This document shows, one piece after another, positions 31,103-38,721 of a stretch of DNA of 64,000 nt. The notes beneath the pieces are model-generated. The model was given only the letters and a program-made list of their open reading frames with translations. It ran no database searches and was not told the origin of the DNA. The stretch is from positions 62,001 to 126,000 of the forward strand of contig JABLXQ010000006.1 of assembly GCA_013178375.1 (NCBI GenBank). The letters run 5' to 3'. This stretch comes from Gammaproteobacteria bacterium. GTDB lineage: Bacteria; Pseudomonadota; Gammaproteobacteria; Pseudomonadales; Ketobacteraceae. The translations under genes and the position numbers were made by a program. Position 1 is the stretch's first letter. Each line of letters begins with the position of its first letter.

Positions 31103-32734
31103 ATGAGCATCACCCAAAAACTCAATATTTCCAATCTGATACTGGTTGCTTGCGTCCTGCTGACCGTCGCCGCCGGCTACTACGGTCTGGATCGGGAAAC
31201 TGCCATAGTCAATTTCGTTACCGGCCCCGGCTGGCAGGCTGCGGACGGTGCGATGGAATCCACCATTGGCATGCAGCGGCAGATGCTGGAGCTCAATTAC
31301 CTGACCGACAAGGCGCTGCAAAAGCAGAATCTGGGCAACCATCTGCAACAGCTGCACACAGCGGAAACCTTTACCGACGGGGCGCTGGCAGCCATGCGGG
31401 ATTCGGGGTTGATTCCGCAACAGGATCTGCGCCGGCTGGATCAGTATCTGGCGGAGTTTGCCACGCTCAAACAGGGGCTTGTGACCACCCTGAACGCAGC
31501 GGCCGCTGGCAGCCTGGACGAAGCGGCGCTGCTGCGCCAGACCCTGCAGTTTCGCGATCGCAGCCAGGAATTTCTCAACTTTCTGGCGGAGCTGGAAGAA
31601 GTCGGCGACAGCCAGGTGGAAAGCCAGATCGTCAAGGTGAAGGACACCGAACGATTCGCCAAGAGTCTGCTGGTGCTGGGAGGTGTGCTGGGTGTGCTGA
31701 TCAGTGTGCTGAGCATGTTGTACATCCGCAGCTATATCGTAAAACCCCTTCAGGAAGCTCGCGACCGCCTGCGCCAGATTGCCGAGGTGGATGGTGATCT
31801 CACGGTGGAGCTGCCGGTGAAAAGTGAGGATGAGATCGGTGAGTTCTCCCGGTACTTCAATGCGTTCGTCGCCAAGATCCGCGCCACGATTCGCGATATA
31901 GAGGCCAGCACCGTTGAAGTCTATCGCAGCTCCACTGACGTGCAGTCGGCCACGCTGCGTTCCAGCAAGACGGTAGACGGGCAGGCGGGTGAAATTGAAC
32001 TGGTGGCCACGGCCATGAACCAGATGAGCGCCACTGTGGAGGACGTGGCGCGCAATGCAGCGGCGGCGGCGACTGCCACACAGAAGGCCGAACAGCAGGT
32101 GCGTGCCGGCAATGACACGGTGGCGGTGACGCGGGAGCTGATCCAGCGGGTGGATCAGGAAAACCGCAACAATGTGGGCGTGCTGTCCAGCCTGCATGCG
32201 GAAACTGAAAGCATCGGCACCGTGCTGGAAGTGATTCGCGGCATTGCCGAACAGACCAATCTGCTGGCGCTGAACGCCGCTATCGAAGCGGCACGGGCCG
32301 GCGAGCAGGGGCGGGGATTTGCGGTGGTGGCAGACGAGGTGCGCACGCTGGCAACGCGCACCCAGCAATCCACCGCCGACATCCAGAACATGATCCAGCG
32401 CCTGCAACGGGGTGCTTCCGGCGCGGTGCAGGCCATCAACATTACCCAGCAGATTACCAATGAAAGCGTGGTGCAAACCGATCGCGTGGTACAGGCGCTC
32501 AACGCGGTGTCGGACATCATCAGCCAGATCAGTGAAATGAATATCCAGATTTCCACCGCGACCGAGCAGCAGAGTGCGGTGGCGCAGGATATCAGCCGCA
32601 ACGTTCACAGCATCAACCAGGCATCGGAGCTGGTGGCGGAAACGCTGGGCCACAATGCGCGGGGCAGCGACGCGCTGTTGCGCAATGCCGAACGGTTGCA
32701 GCAGCTGGTGGGCCAGTTCCGCATTCAGCACTGA
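31103..32734 (+). CDS. Methyl-accepting chemotaxis protein
   Basis: Chemoreceptor of 543 residues: transmembrane helix 1 (about 9-29), helical periplasmic sensor domain (about 30-190, four-helix-bundle like), transmembrane helix 2 (about 192-213, [20 protein letters not shown]), HAMP domain starting [15 protein letters not shown], and a signalling domain with the hairpin [38 protein letters not shown]. No C-terminal CheR-binding pentapeptide. ATG 31103 is the only start giving a proper transmembrane N terminus; the frame is open further upstream. Ligand unknown. Confidence 0.93.
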   Translation: MSITQKLNISNLILVACVLLTVAAGYYGLDRETAIVNFVTGPGWQAADGAMESTIGMQRQMLELNYLTDKALQKQNLGNHLQQLHTAETFTDGALAAMRDSGLIPQQDLRRLDQYLAEFATLKQGLVTTLNAAAAGSLDEAALLRQTLQFRDRSQEFLNFLAELEEVGDSQVESQIVKVKDTERFAKSLLVLGGVLGVLISVLSMLYIRSYIVKPLQEARDRLRQIAEVDGDLTVELPVKSEDEIGEFSRYFNAFVAKIRATIRDIEASTVEVYRSSTDVQSATLRSSKTVDGQAGEIELVATAMNQMSATVEDVARNAAAAATATQKAEQQVRAGNDTVAVTRELIQRVDQENRNNVGVLSSLHAETESIGTVLEVIRGIAEQTNLLALNAAIEAARAGEQGRGFAVVADEVRTLATRTQQSTADIQNMIQRLQRGASGAVQAINITQQITNESVVQTDRVVQALNAVSDIISQISEMNIQISTATEQQSAVAQDISRNVHSINQASELVAETLGHNARGSDALLRNAERLQQLVGQFRIQH

Positions 32735-32748
32735 TCCGCCGCCATCGT

Positions 32749-32849
32749 TGTCATCTTTGCGACAGAGTTCCTGCCGGACTCTGCCCGTTGTCTGCTTTGC
32801 GACACTCACGCCGTTACAGAAAATCCTGTCCGATGTTTCTCCTGCTACA
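32749..32849 (+). promoter_or_regulatory. Three TGT-N10-ACA enhancer-type sites (NifA-like UAS)
   Basis: Sites at 32749-32764 (TGTCATCTTTGCGACA), 32789-32804 (TGTCTGCTTTGCGACA) and 32834-32849 (TGTTTCTCCTGCTACA). The first two are near-identical, also form TGTC-N8-GACA palindromes and share flanking CGT. The spacings are 40 and 45 bases. They lie roughly 80-165 bases upstream of the predicted start of the -24/-12 promoter at 32894, the normal range for sigma-54 activators. TGT-N10-ACA is the published NifA recognition pattern; another activator of the family could use it. Confidence 0.65.
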
Positions 32850-32893
32850 AAAAATCCACTGGAATGCACGGGATGGCGATGGCGTTGCGATGC

Positions 32894-32909
32894 TGGAGTG
32901 AAATTTGCT
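32894..32909 (+). promoter_or_regulatory. Sigma-54 (-24/-12) promoter of the Nif11-like gene
   Basis: TGGAGTGAAATTTGCT: GG and GC elements exactly ten bases apart with the TTGC core at -12. The Nif11-like start codon follows 51 bases later. The last bases ATTTGCTAC are shared with the second promoter at 33266. Confidence 0.7.
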
Positions 32910-32960
32910 ACGTCATGCATGCATTTTTCATTACCACCTGCAACCAGAGGAAAATCGATC

Positions 32961-33179
32961 ATGTCAGTGGCCACCATCAAGGCATTTGCCCAGAAAGCCA
33001 AAGCAGAACCGGCGTTGGGGGAGCAACTCAAAGCCTGCCAGAAAATGAAGGAACTGTTTGCGTTGGCGAAAGATAACGGCTTTGTGCTGGAGGAAAATTC
33101 GCTGTATCCACCCAACGAACCGCAATTCACTGAAGACCAGTTGTCGGAACGGCTGGTAAAAGCGCTGTTGCGTGCGTGA
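32961..33179 (+). CDS. Nif11-like small protein
   Basis: Protein of 72 residues resembling the Nif11 domain: short N-terminal segment then IKAFAQKAKAEPALGEQLKACQKMKELFALAKDNGFVLEENSLYP. Nif11 proteins were named from nitrogen-fixation clusters and also serve as leader peptides of ribosomal natural products. Here there is no obvious double-glycine cleavage site or Cys-rich core, so a precursor role looks unlikely. AGAGGAAAA provides a good ribosome site for ATG 32961. A sigma-54-type promoter with NifA-like sites precedes it and a rhodanese gene with a similar promoter follows. Family match is by eye. Confidence 0.7.
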   Translation: MSVATIKAFAQKAKAEPALGEQLKACQKMKELFALAKDNGFVLEENSLYPPNEPQFTEDQLSERLVKALLRA

Positions 33180-33265
33180 GCCGGATCAGACGGAAATTCT
33201 CGATGGGAACGGCGAGCTGCGGGCGGTGAAGGGTGGCTGATGTCGCTCTTTCTGCCCGCTGACGC

Positions 33266-33281
33266 TGGCAGGCAATTTGCT
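33266..33281 (+). promoter_or_regulatory. Sigma-54 (-24/-12) promoter of the rhodanese gene
   Basis: TGGCAGGCAATTTGCT: near-consensus -24 TGGCA and -12 TTGCT with GG and GC ten bases apart. It lies 54 bases upstream of the rhodanese ATG, almost the same distance as the promoter of the Nif11-like gene from its start. No TGT-N10-ACA site was found close upstream. Confidence 0.68.
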
Positions 33282-33334
33282 ACTCGCTCTGCTGACGTGC
33301 TCCCGTTTCCTATTCACCACTGCGGAACATTCCC

Positions 33335-33640
33335 ATGAAAAAATTCCAGACCGTCACCGTGGGTGATCTGCCGCCCCTGCTGCAGGACAGCAACACACTG
33401 TTGCTGGATTGCCGTCAGCTGCAGGATTACAAAGCCGGCCATATCGAGAACGCGCTGCATGCCCATGACGCGCTGGTGGAATCGCTGGTGCGCAAGGGCG
33501 ACAAGGAACGGCCGCTGGTGATTTACTGCTATCACGGTCATTCCAGTGAGCATCTGGCGGAACTGTTTGGCGGCTTCGGTTTTCGCAATGTCTACAGTGT
33601 CGCCGGCGGCTTCGACAGCTGGAAAAAAGCCGGTCACTGA
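33335..33640 (+). CDS. Single-domain rhodanese sulfurtransferase
   Basis: Cytoplasmic sulfurtransferase of 101 residues, GlpE-sized. Visible: VGDLPPLLQDSNTLLLDCRQLQDYKAGHIENA (CH2A-type motif) and the active-site loop after VIYC, CYHGHSSEHLAE, with the catalytic persulfide-forming cysteine, then VYSVAGGFDSWKK. It would carry sulfane sulfur to an acceptor. Preceded by its own -24/-12 promoter and by the Nif11-like gene; followed 36 bases later by an unknown small gene. Confidence 0.9.
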   Translation: MKKFQTVTVGDLPPLLQDSNTLLLDCRQLQDYKAGHIENALHAHDALVESLVRKGDKERPLVIYCYHGHSSEHLAELFGGFGFRNVYSVAGGFDSWKKAGH

Positions 33641-33676
33641 CACGCGCATGCGTTATCTGCAGTTGGAGCATCAGCG

Positions 33677-34012
33677 GTGAACGTGTGGGCCCTGGATAAA
33701 GATCCCACTCTCAAGCATGTGTTGCTGCTGTTGCAGGATCATCTTGGGGAGGCGGAATTCATCATCGAAACAAGCGCCGACACCCATGCCAGCGCAGTGT
33801 TCCTGCGCCATCGCAGCGAGCCGGAGTTGCGCGCGTATCTGTACACGCTGGGGCAGGCAGCGGGGCGTTACGGTTTGCATCTGGAATATCCGGAAGCGAT
33901 GACCACTATGAATCTGATCGATGCCTATGAAAATCTGCCGCTGCGATCACTGGTGGATATTCTGGCGGTGCATTTTGACATCCACGAGATACGCCAGTTG
34001 TCGCGGCTGTAG
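33677..34012 (+). CDS. Small protein of unknown function
   Basis: Protein of 111 residues with GTG start at 33677; no signal peptide or membrane segment. It begins NVWALDKDPTLKHVLLLLQDHLGEAEFIIE, is rich in Leu and acidic residues, and ends FDIHEIRQLSRL. I do not recognise a family. Its 36-base distance from the rhodanese gene on the same strand suggests cotranscription from the 33266 promoter. Confidence 0.65.
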   Translation: MNVWALDKDPTLKHVLLLLQDHLGEAEFIIETSADTHASAVFLRHRSEPELRAYLYTLGQAAGRYGLHLEYPEAMTTMNLIDAYENLPLRSLVDILAVHFDIHEIRQLSRL

Positions 34013-34037
34013 TCAAATTTAGCCCAATCACTCCGCT

Positions 34038-34895
34038 TCACACCTGCGGTTGCAGCAGTTGATCCAGCCGTTCGATTTCCTGCACCGTCAACGCGTCATC
34101 GAAACTCGCGAGATCCTCTTTCATGTGTTGTGCCGATGCAGTGCCTGTCAACGGCACCACGCCTTGCTGTCCCAGAAAGCCGAACAGGGTTTGCGCCGGG
34201 GTTTTGTCGTGCCTGCGCGCGATGGTAGTGAGAACGGGATTTTCCAGCAGCTGGGGATTGGCGCTGAGGGTCCAGAAACTCTGGTACAGAATGCCACGGG
34301 CTTTGCACCAGGCGCGCAGGTCGCGATCGTAGCCGGTGGCGGCGTAAAAACGGTTCTGCACCAGGGCCGGCTTTACCTGCGCGTCCTGATACAGCGTTTG
34401 CAGTACGCGCAGATCATAACAATTACTGATGCCCAGTTGGCGCGTGCCGCCCTGCTGCTGGATCTGCTCCATTGCGCGCCAAGCGGTGAGCGTTTGCGCC
34501 GGTGTCGGCAGCGGTGAATGCAGGATCAGGCCATCCAGTTGATCCGTGTGCAGGTTGCGGCAGGACGCGGCAAAGGATTGCGCCACCTGATCCGCCAGTG
34601 GCGCGCTGGGATCGTAGGGCACGCGCTCGGGGTCCTGGCCGGACAGCGGCGTGAATTTCGTTTGCAGATAATAATCGCCGCGCTTGATGCCTTGGGTTTG
34701 CAGTTGGCGCAGGGCACCGCCCACGCCGGCTTCGTCATAATGTTTGGGCTGGCAGGCGGTGTCGATGCCGCGAAAGCCGGCGCGAAATGCCTGCAGCACC
34801 AGCGCGGTGGTGCGTTCCTTTTTCCAGGCGGTGCCGTACAGAATGCGCGGCACGGCGACGCCGGCGGTACTGGTGAAAAATGGGGTGTTCGACAT
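34038..34895 (-). CDS. Aldo/keto reductase
   Basis: NAD(P)H-dependent oxidoreductase of 285 residues with the TIM-barrel family residues: Asp in GIDTA, Tyr in KHYDEAGVG, Lys in YLQTKF and His in LDGLILHSP. GISNCYDLRVLQ and VPLTGTASAQHM are the usual cofactor-binding segments. ATG 34895 is chosen by homology; the frame is open to 34988. It is divergent from the sulfurtransferase gene, 91 bases apart. Physiological substrate unknown. Confidence 0.9.
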   Translation of the reverse strand: MSNTPFFTSTAGVAVPRILYGTAWKKERTTALVLQAFRAGFRGIDTACQPKHYDEAGVGGALRQLQTQGIKRGDYYLQTKFTPLSGQDPERVPYDPSAPLADQVAQSFAASCRNLHTDQLDGLILHSPLPTPAQTLTAWRAMEQIQQQGGTRQLGISNCYDLRVLQTLYQDAQVKPALVQNRFYAATGYDRDLRAWCKARGILYQSFWTLSANPQLLENPVLTTIARRHDKTPAQTLFGFLGQQGVVPLTGTASAQHMKEDLASFDDALTVQEIERLDQLLQPQV

Positions 34896-34986
34896 GGGGC
34901 TTCCCTGCGGGTTCGATTGTCGGAAATTCTGTGTCATCCTGCACCTGCAGCAAATTATGCTCCAATCAGCAACAGGACCCAATGCC

Positions 34987-35832
34987 ATGGCCTATACCAG
35001 CCTGATCCAGCCGGAAGAACTGATTCCCAATGTGCACCAGCCCGACTGGCGCATCATCGATTGCCGGCATGATCTGGCGCAGCCGGACGCGGGTGAAACC
35101 GCTTATGGCAAGGGCCATCTTCCTGGCGCGCTGTTCCTGCATCTGGACCGCGATCTTTCCGGCGTGAAGACTGGCTGCAATGGCCGCCATCCGTTGCCGG
35201 AGCCTGCCGTGCTCGCCGTCACCCTGGGCCGTTGTGGCATTGGCCCAGGTACCCAGGTGGTGGCCTATGACGACAGTGGCGGCATGTTCGCGGCGCGCCT
35301 GTGGTGGCTGCTGCGCTGGCTGGGCCATGAAGCGGTTGCGGTGCTGGATGGCGGTCTCGGTGCCTGGAAGCAGGCCGGTGAGGCGCTGAGCGGTGACAGT
35401 GTGGAATTTCCGCCGGCGCTGTTCAACGGGCATCCGACGTTGCTCACGCTGACGGCGGACGACATCCTGCGCCAGTTGGAGGAACCGCGCTGGCAGTTGC
35501 TGGATGCGCGGGCGCCGGACCGTTTTCGTGGTGAAAACGAAACCCTCGATCCGGTGGCGGGCCATATTCCCGGTGCGCTGAACCGCTTTTTCCGCGACAA
35601 CCTGGCCAGCGACGGCCGCTTCAAGCGCGTCGAAACATTGCGTGAGGAATTCGGTGCGTTGCTGGGGGATCGGGAGCCGGAGCGGGTGGTGCATCAGTGC
35701 GGTTCCGGCGTCACCGCCTGTCACAATCTGCTGGCGATGGAGATTGCGGGCCTTGAGGGTTCGCGCCTGTATCCCGGGTCCTGGAGTGAATGGTGCAGCG
35801 ATCCGGCCCGGCCGATGGTGCGGGGAGTTTGA
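34987..35832 (+). CDS. Two-domain sulfurtransferase (SseA/TST-like)
   Basis: Tandem rhodanese of 281 residues. The N-terminal domain (WRIIDCRHDLAQPDAGETAYGKGHLPGALFL) is structural; the C-terminal domain carries the catalytic loop CGSGVTA in VVHQCGSGVTACHN. The CGSGVTA loop fits 3-mercaptopyruvate sulfurtransferases of the SseA type. The start at ATG 34987 is set by homology since the frame is open upstream. It stops exactly one base before the end of the convergent anti-sigma gene. Confidence 0.92.
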   Translation: MAYTSLIQPEELIPNVHQPDWRIIDCRHDLAQPDAGETAYGKGHLPGALFLHLDRDLSGVKTGCNGRHPLPEPAVLAVTLGRCGIGPGTQVVAYDDSGGMFAARLWWLLRWLGHEAVAVLDGGLGAWKQAGEALSGDSVEFPPALFNGHPTLLTLTADDILRQLEEPRWQLLDARAPDRFRGENETLDPVAGHIPGALNRFFRDNLASDGRFKRVETLREEFGALLGDREPERVVHQCGSGVTACHNLLAMEIAGLEGSRLYPGSWSEWCSDPARPMVRGV

Positions 35833-36066
35833 TTATTCCCTGGATTCCCGCGACACCCGGTCCATCACCCGGTTCACGGTAGCGGGATCGGCCGGTGGCT
35901 GGGGACGCTGGCCGTTGAACCGCCGCAGGATTTTCAGATGGCGCATGAAACGGCGGCAGTGCACGCAGTAAAACAGGTGCAACCACAGCGCCAGCCGATG
36001 CTGCCAGGTCACCGGCCCATCGACGAAGTTCGAGGCCTCACGGGCCACATCGCGGCATCTCAACAT
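35833..36066 (-). CDS. Zinc-finger anti-sigma factor
   Basis: Small protein of 77 residues with the ZAS-type pattern: His in WQHRLALWLHLFYCVHCRRFMRHL, where the CxxC pair with an upstream His forms the zinc site. No transmembrane helix, so it is a soluble anti-sigma factor. It overlaps the end of the ECF sigma gene by seven bases, the classic sigma/anti-sigma arrangement, and is the last gene of the holin-amidase-lipoprotein-sigma operon. Confidence 0.8.
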   Translation of the reverse strand: MLRCRDVAREASNFVDGPVTWQHRLALWLHLFYCVHCRRFMRHLKILRRFNGQRPQPPADPATVNRVMDRVSRESRE

Positions 36067-36683
36067 TCTCCGGTCACCTGATATCGATCAATCACTTGCA
36101 TCAGTCGAAGGCGCGCCCGATGCAGCAGCACCCGTATATTGGAGTCGCTCAGCTGCAGGATGTTACAGATGTCGTCCAGACTTTGCTGTTCCAGATCGCG
36201 CAGGGTGAATACGGCCTTCTGGTTGGGGCTGAGCTGTTCCAGGGTGAATTCAATGCAGTCCTGCAACTGGGCTTCCTCCAGCAATTGATCTGGCGATTCC
36301 AGATGCCAGTCTGGCGGCGGTCTGTCCCAGTGGCCGTTGGCGAGGAAGCGGCCGCCGTCCAGATAATCGATGCCCGGTTCTGCCAGATCCTCCAGCGCCA
36401 CGATGCGTTTTTCCTTGCGCAGCCGGGTGCGGGCTTCATTGCCGACGATGGTGTAGATCCAGGTTCTCAGCGACGAGCGCCCCTCGAATTCCGGCAGCGC
36501 GCGGTAGATGGACACCCAGGCTTCCTGCACCACTTCCTCCGCCAGGCTTTCGCCGATGATGGAACGGGCCACCGCCACCAGCGGCCGGTGCAGTTGCGAC
36601 ACCAGTGCTTCGAAGGCGCGGTGATCGCGGCGGCGCAGTTGTGCGATGTGCTGGTCGGATAAAAACGGCGTGGGTTCAGTCAT
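36060..36683 (-). CDS. ECF-type RNA polymerase sigma factor
   Basis: Sigma-70 family protein of 207 residues. Region 2 is FEALVSQLHRPLVAVARSIIGESLAEEVVQEAWVSIYRALPEFEGRSSLRTWIYTIVGNEARTRLRKEKR; region 4 is CIEFTLEQLSPNQKAVFTLRDLEQQSLDDICNILQLSDSNIRVLLHRARLRL, shown here as descriptions of one continuous domain each. No region 1 or 3. It overlaps the lipoprotein gene upstream by eight bases and the anti-sigma gene downstream by seven, so all are translationally coupled. The inducing signal is not visible. Confidence 0.93.
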   Translation of the reverse strand: MTEPTPFLSDQHIAQLRRRDHRAFEALVSQLHRPLVAVARSIIGESLAEEVVQEAWVSIYRALPEFEGRSSLRTWIYTIVGNEARTRLRKEKRIVALEDLAEPGIDYLDGGRFLANGHWDRPPPDWHLESPDQLLEEAQLQDCIEFTLEQLSPNQKAVFTLRDLEQQSLDDICNILQLSDSNIRVLLHRARLRLMQVIDRYQVTGEC

Positions 36684-37149
36684 GGGCGGCTTGTGGCTTG
36701 TCGAACAGTTCCAGAATACAGGTGGCCTTGTATTCGTCGATGGTCACGAACAGGGTGTAAATATGCCCTGGCTGCGCGTCCCATTCCAGCCGGGCGGGCT
36801 CCAGCAGATCCTGGTGGGTTTCCCATGATATACCGCGCCAGTACCAGTAGCACTGACCCTCCACCACCACCTTGCCCGGGGGCACCCTGCGGTGGTCGTT
36901 CTTGCGCAGTGGTGTGTCGCCCACACTGGCGCCGTTGATGCGGTGAATCAGCAGACCGGTGTAGACGGTGCCGCCTTCGTAGGGCTTGGCTTCCTCGGTG
37001 GTAAAGCCCATGACCACGGCGGCCTGGCCCTGCAGGTCCGGCAGCACCGGCGGGCTGGCGCAACCCGTCAGCAGCAGGCTGCTCAGTATCACGCCGGCCT
37101 GCAATGTCGGTGCACAGAATAAAACAAGGCGATGCGCGAATGCTTTCAA
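36676..37149 (-). CDS. Lipoprotein of unknown function in the lysis/sigma operon
   Basis: Protein of 157 residues with lipobox LTGC (signal LQAGVILSSLLLTGC). The start codon appears to be TTG 37149, four bases after the amidase stop, with GGGATGA within the end of the amidase gene as ribosome site. The body (VYTGLLIHRINGASVGD, GQCYWYWRGISWE, GHIYTLFVTIDEYKATCILELFD) looks beta-rich; I do not recognise a family. Position after a holin and an endolysin-like amidase recalls spanin lipoproteins, but the length and composition do not fit a spanin well. Confidence 0.7.
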   Translation of the reverse strand: MKAFAHRLVLFCAPTLQAGVILSSLLLTGCASPPVLPDLQGQAAVVMGFTTEEAKPYEGGTVYTGLLIHRINGASVGDTPLRKNDHRRVPPGKVVVEGQCYWYWRGISWETHQDLLEPARLEWDAQPGHIYTLFVTIDEYKATCILELFDKPQAAHD

Positions 37150-37153
37150 GCCG

Positions 37154-38011
37154 TCATCCCGTTTTCAGATATTCCGATTTCAGCCAGCCGATCTTGCCGT
37201 TTACCCGCACCTGATGCCAGCCGGCTTTCTGGTCCAGTATTTCCACCACGGTGCCGCGCGGCAGTGGAGGTGCAATGGCGTCGGCGCTGGCGCGGGGTTC
37301 GGACCGGAAATTCAGTTTGCTGGCGGTGACGAAGCCCGTGCCCCGGGACGGCGTGTCGGGATCGATGTCGCCATCGGGTTTGCGGTTGAAGCCGGTGTCT
37401 TCGTCGCGGCCCCGGGTGATCAGCCGTTGCCGCAACCGGTCCAGCGGAAATGCCGGCCCCGGATCATCCTTGCGGCCCGGTGCGATTTCTTCGTGGCCCA
37501 GGATTTCCCACACCGGATAATTGGCGCACAGGGCAATGCACAGGTCGAAGGTGGCCTCGATCTGCTCTTCGGTGTAGGACAGCCAAAAACTTTCCACGCG
37601 CTCGTTGCGATGCACGGCGGCGATCACTTGCTGGGCCGGGTATTTGCGGCCGAACGCCGACACATAGTCACCGCCTTCGGTGCGCTTCAGGCGGCCGGGA
37701 TTGTCCAGTTCGATGCCAATGGAGAATTTGTTGTAACCAGTGCGTCCGCCATGGCTGCTGGCGCCGGCGTGCCAAGCCACGGTGTCGAACGGCACCAGTT
37801 GCGTGATGACGCCGTCACGGCCGATGACGACGTGAGCCGATGCTTTTGCCTGCGGATTGCAGAGCCAGCCGATGGCGGATTCAGCGGAACTGCCGCCGGT
37901 GAAGTGGATGATGATGGCGTCCGGCAGGCCGCTGGCGAAAGCGCTGCCCTGATTGGGGGAAGGCTTGAACGGCGCGCCCTCGATGCGGTGTTGGCTGATG
38001 TGGATACTCAT
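37154..38011 (-). CDS. N-acetylmuramoyl-L-alanine amidase with C-terminal SH3 domain
   Basis: Zinc amidase of 285 residues of the Amidase_2/PGRP fold, which cuts the bond between muramic acid and the peptide. Ligand-bearing segments: IIIHFTGG, AWHAGASSHGG, FSIGIELDN and LGHEEIAPGRKDDPGPAF (His and the final Asp). A bacterial SH3 domain follows (LNFRSEPRASADAIAPPLPRG...WLKSEYLKTG). There is no signal peptide, so export would depend on the holin encoded 11 bases upstream, as for phage endolysins. Start ATG 38011 is set by homology. Confidence 0.88.
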   Translation of the reverse strand: MSIHISQHRIEGAPFKPSPNQGSAFASGLPDAIIIHFTGGSSAESAIGWLCNPQAKASAHVVIGRDGVITQLVPFDTVAWHAGASSHGGRTGYNKFSIGIELDNPGRLKRTEGGDYVSAFGRKYPAQQVIAAVHRNERVESFWLSYTEEQIEATFDLCIALCANYPVWEILGHEEIAPGRKDDPGPAFPLDRLRQRLITRGRDEDTGFNRKPDGDIDPDTPSRGTGFVTASKLNFRSEPRASADAIAPPLPRGTVVEILDQKAGWHQVRVNGKIGWLKSEYLKTG

Positions 38012-38022
38012 GGCAGCCGGCC

Positions 38023-38553
38023 TCAGCCCAAGGGTTCGGACGTGGTCGCTGTCGACCCGGTGATGGCGCGTACCGCGCGGTTGTTGGCACCGGCTTTTTC
38101 CAGCGAGCGACCGATGGCCCAGGTGCCGACGATGCCGCCCCAGGCCCACCAGAATTCCGATGGCAACTGGATGCCGCTGGTGACGGTGCATTCGGTGGCG
38201 GCCGAGCCCTGGCCACATTGCACGGTGGCCTTGCCGCGCAGGAACTGGATGCCGGGAATCAGGCAGTAATTCAGAAAAATCAGGCCAAGCCCGAAATACA
38301 CCACGGTAGGACGCGCGCGTTTGGTGTAGTTGTCGCCCTGGTTGAGTTCCGCCACCAGCACGCGTTCTTTCGCTTCCAGCTCCTTGCGTATGGTCTGTTC
38401 GATTTCACTGTCGCGTTTTTGCAGCAGCGCTTCCACTTCCAATTTGAATTGCTGCTTTTCTTCGCCGCTCAGATGAAACTTGTCCGCGACATTCCCCACT
38501 TCCGCAATGATGGTGCCTGCACTGCCGCCCAGAAGATTGCTTAGCCAGCTCAT
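38023..38553 (-). CDS. Holin-like membrane protein (3TM holin family)
   Basis: Protein of 176 residues. The N-terminal MSWLSNLLGGSAGTIIAEVGNVADKFHLSGEEKQQF and the central coiled coil (about 30-75, many Glu/Lys/Gln) are followed by two hydrophobic helices (VVYFGLGLIFLNYCLIPGI and FWWAWGGIVGTWAIG). This layout resembles the GTA/phage 3TM holin family. It is the first gene of a leftward operon with an amidase lacking a signal peptide. No other phage genes are nearby, so it is either a remnant lysis cassette or a domesticated one. Confidence 0.75.
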   Translation of the reverse strand: MSWLSNLLGGSAGTIIAEVGNVADKFHLSGEEKQQFKLEVEALLQKRDSEIEQTIRKELEAKERVLVAELNQGDNYTKRARPTVVYFGLGLIFLNYCLIPGIQFLRGKATVQCGQGSAATECTVTSGIQLPSEFWWAWGGIVGTWAIGRSLEKAGANNRAVRAITGSTATTSEPLG

Positions 38554-38581
38554 AGTCCCTGCTCCCTGAACTGTTTGTTCC

Positions 38582-38610
38582 GAAGGTACTGCTTGTTGAG
38601 AAGGTACTGC
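38582..38610. repeat. Direct repeat upstream of the holin gene
   Basis: GAAGGTACTGC occurs at 38582-38592 and again at 38600-38610, an 18-base period, 29-57 bases in front of the holin start codon. Possible operator or promoter element of the lysis/sigma operon; chance duplication cannot be excluded. Confidence 0.4.
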
Positions 38611-38694
38611 CTGCAGGAATGATGGATCTGGGGCGCTGAATTTGTCTAATGAATTTTGGTGGATTGTGCTTTCTGGTGATGGGCGACGTGGATT

Positions 38695-38718
38695 TGTGCC
38701 TGCCGTCTGGCAGGCACA
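38695..38718. repeat. Perfect 10-bp hairpin after the allophanate hydrolase gene
   Basis: TGTGCCTGCC (38695-38704) and GGCAGGCACA (38709-38718) around GTCT, starting three bases after the end of the leftward allophanate hydrolase gene. No U-run follows, so it may stabilise the mRNA end or act with Rho rather than as a simple terminator. Confidence 0.6.
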
Positions 38719-38721
38719 GGC

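Noticed and set aside
33100-33265. Search for TGT-N10-ACA sites near the rhodanese promoter
   Set aside because: Several TGT triplets occur but none has ACA at the right distance, so no enhancer site is claimed there.
35833-38553. Intact prophage
   Set aside because: Only holin- and endolysin-like genes are present; no capsid, tail, replication, integrase or attachment sites are visible.
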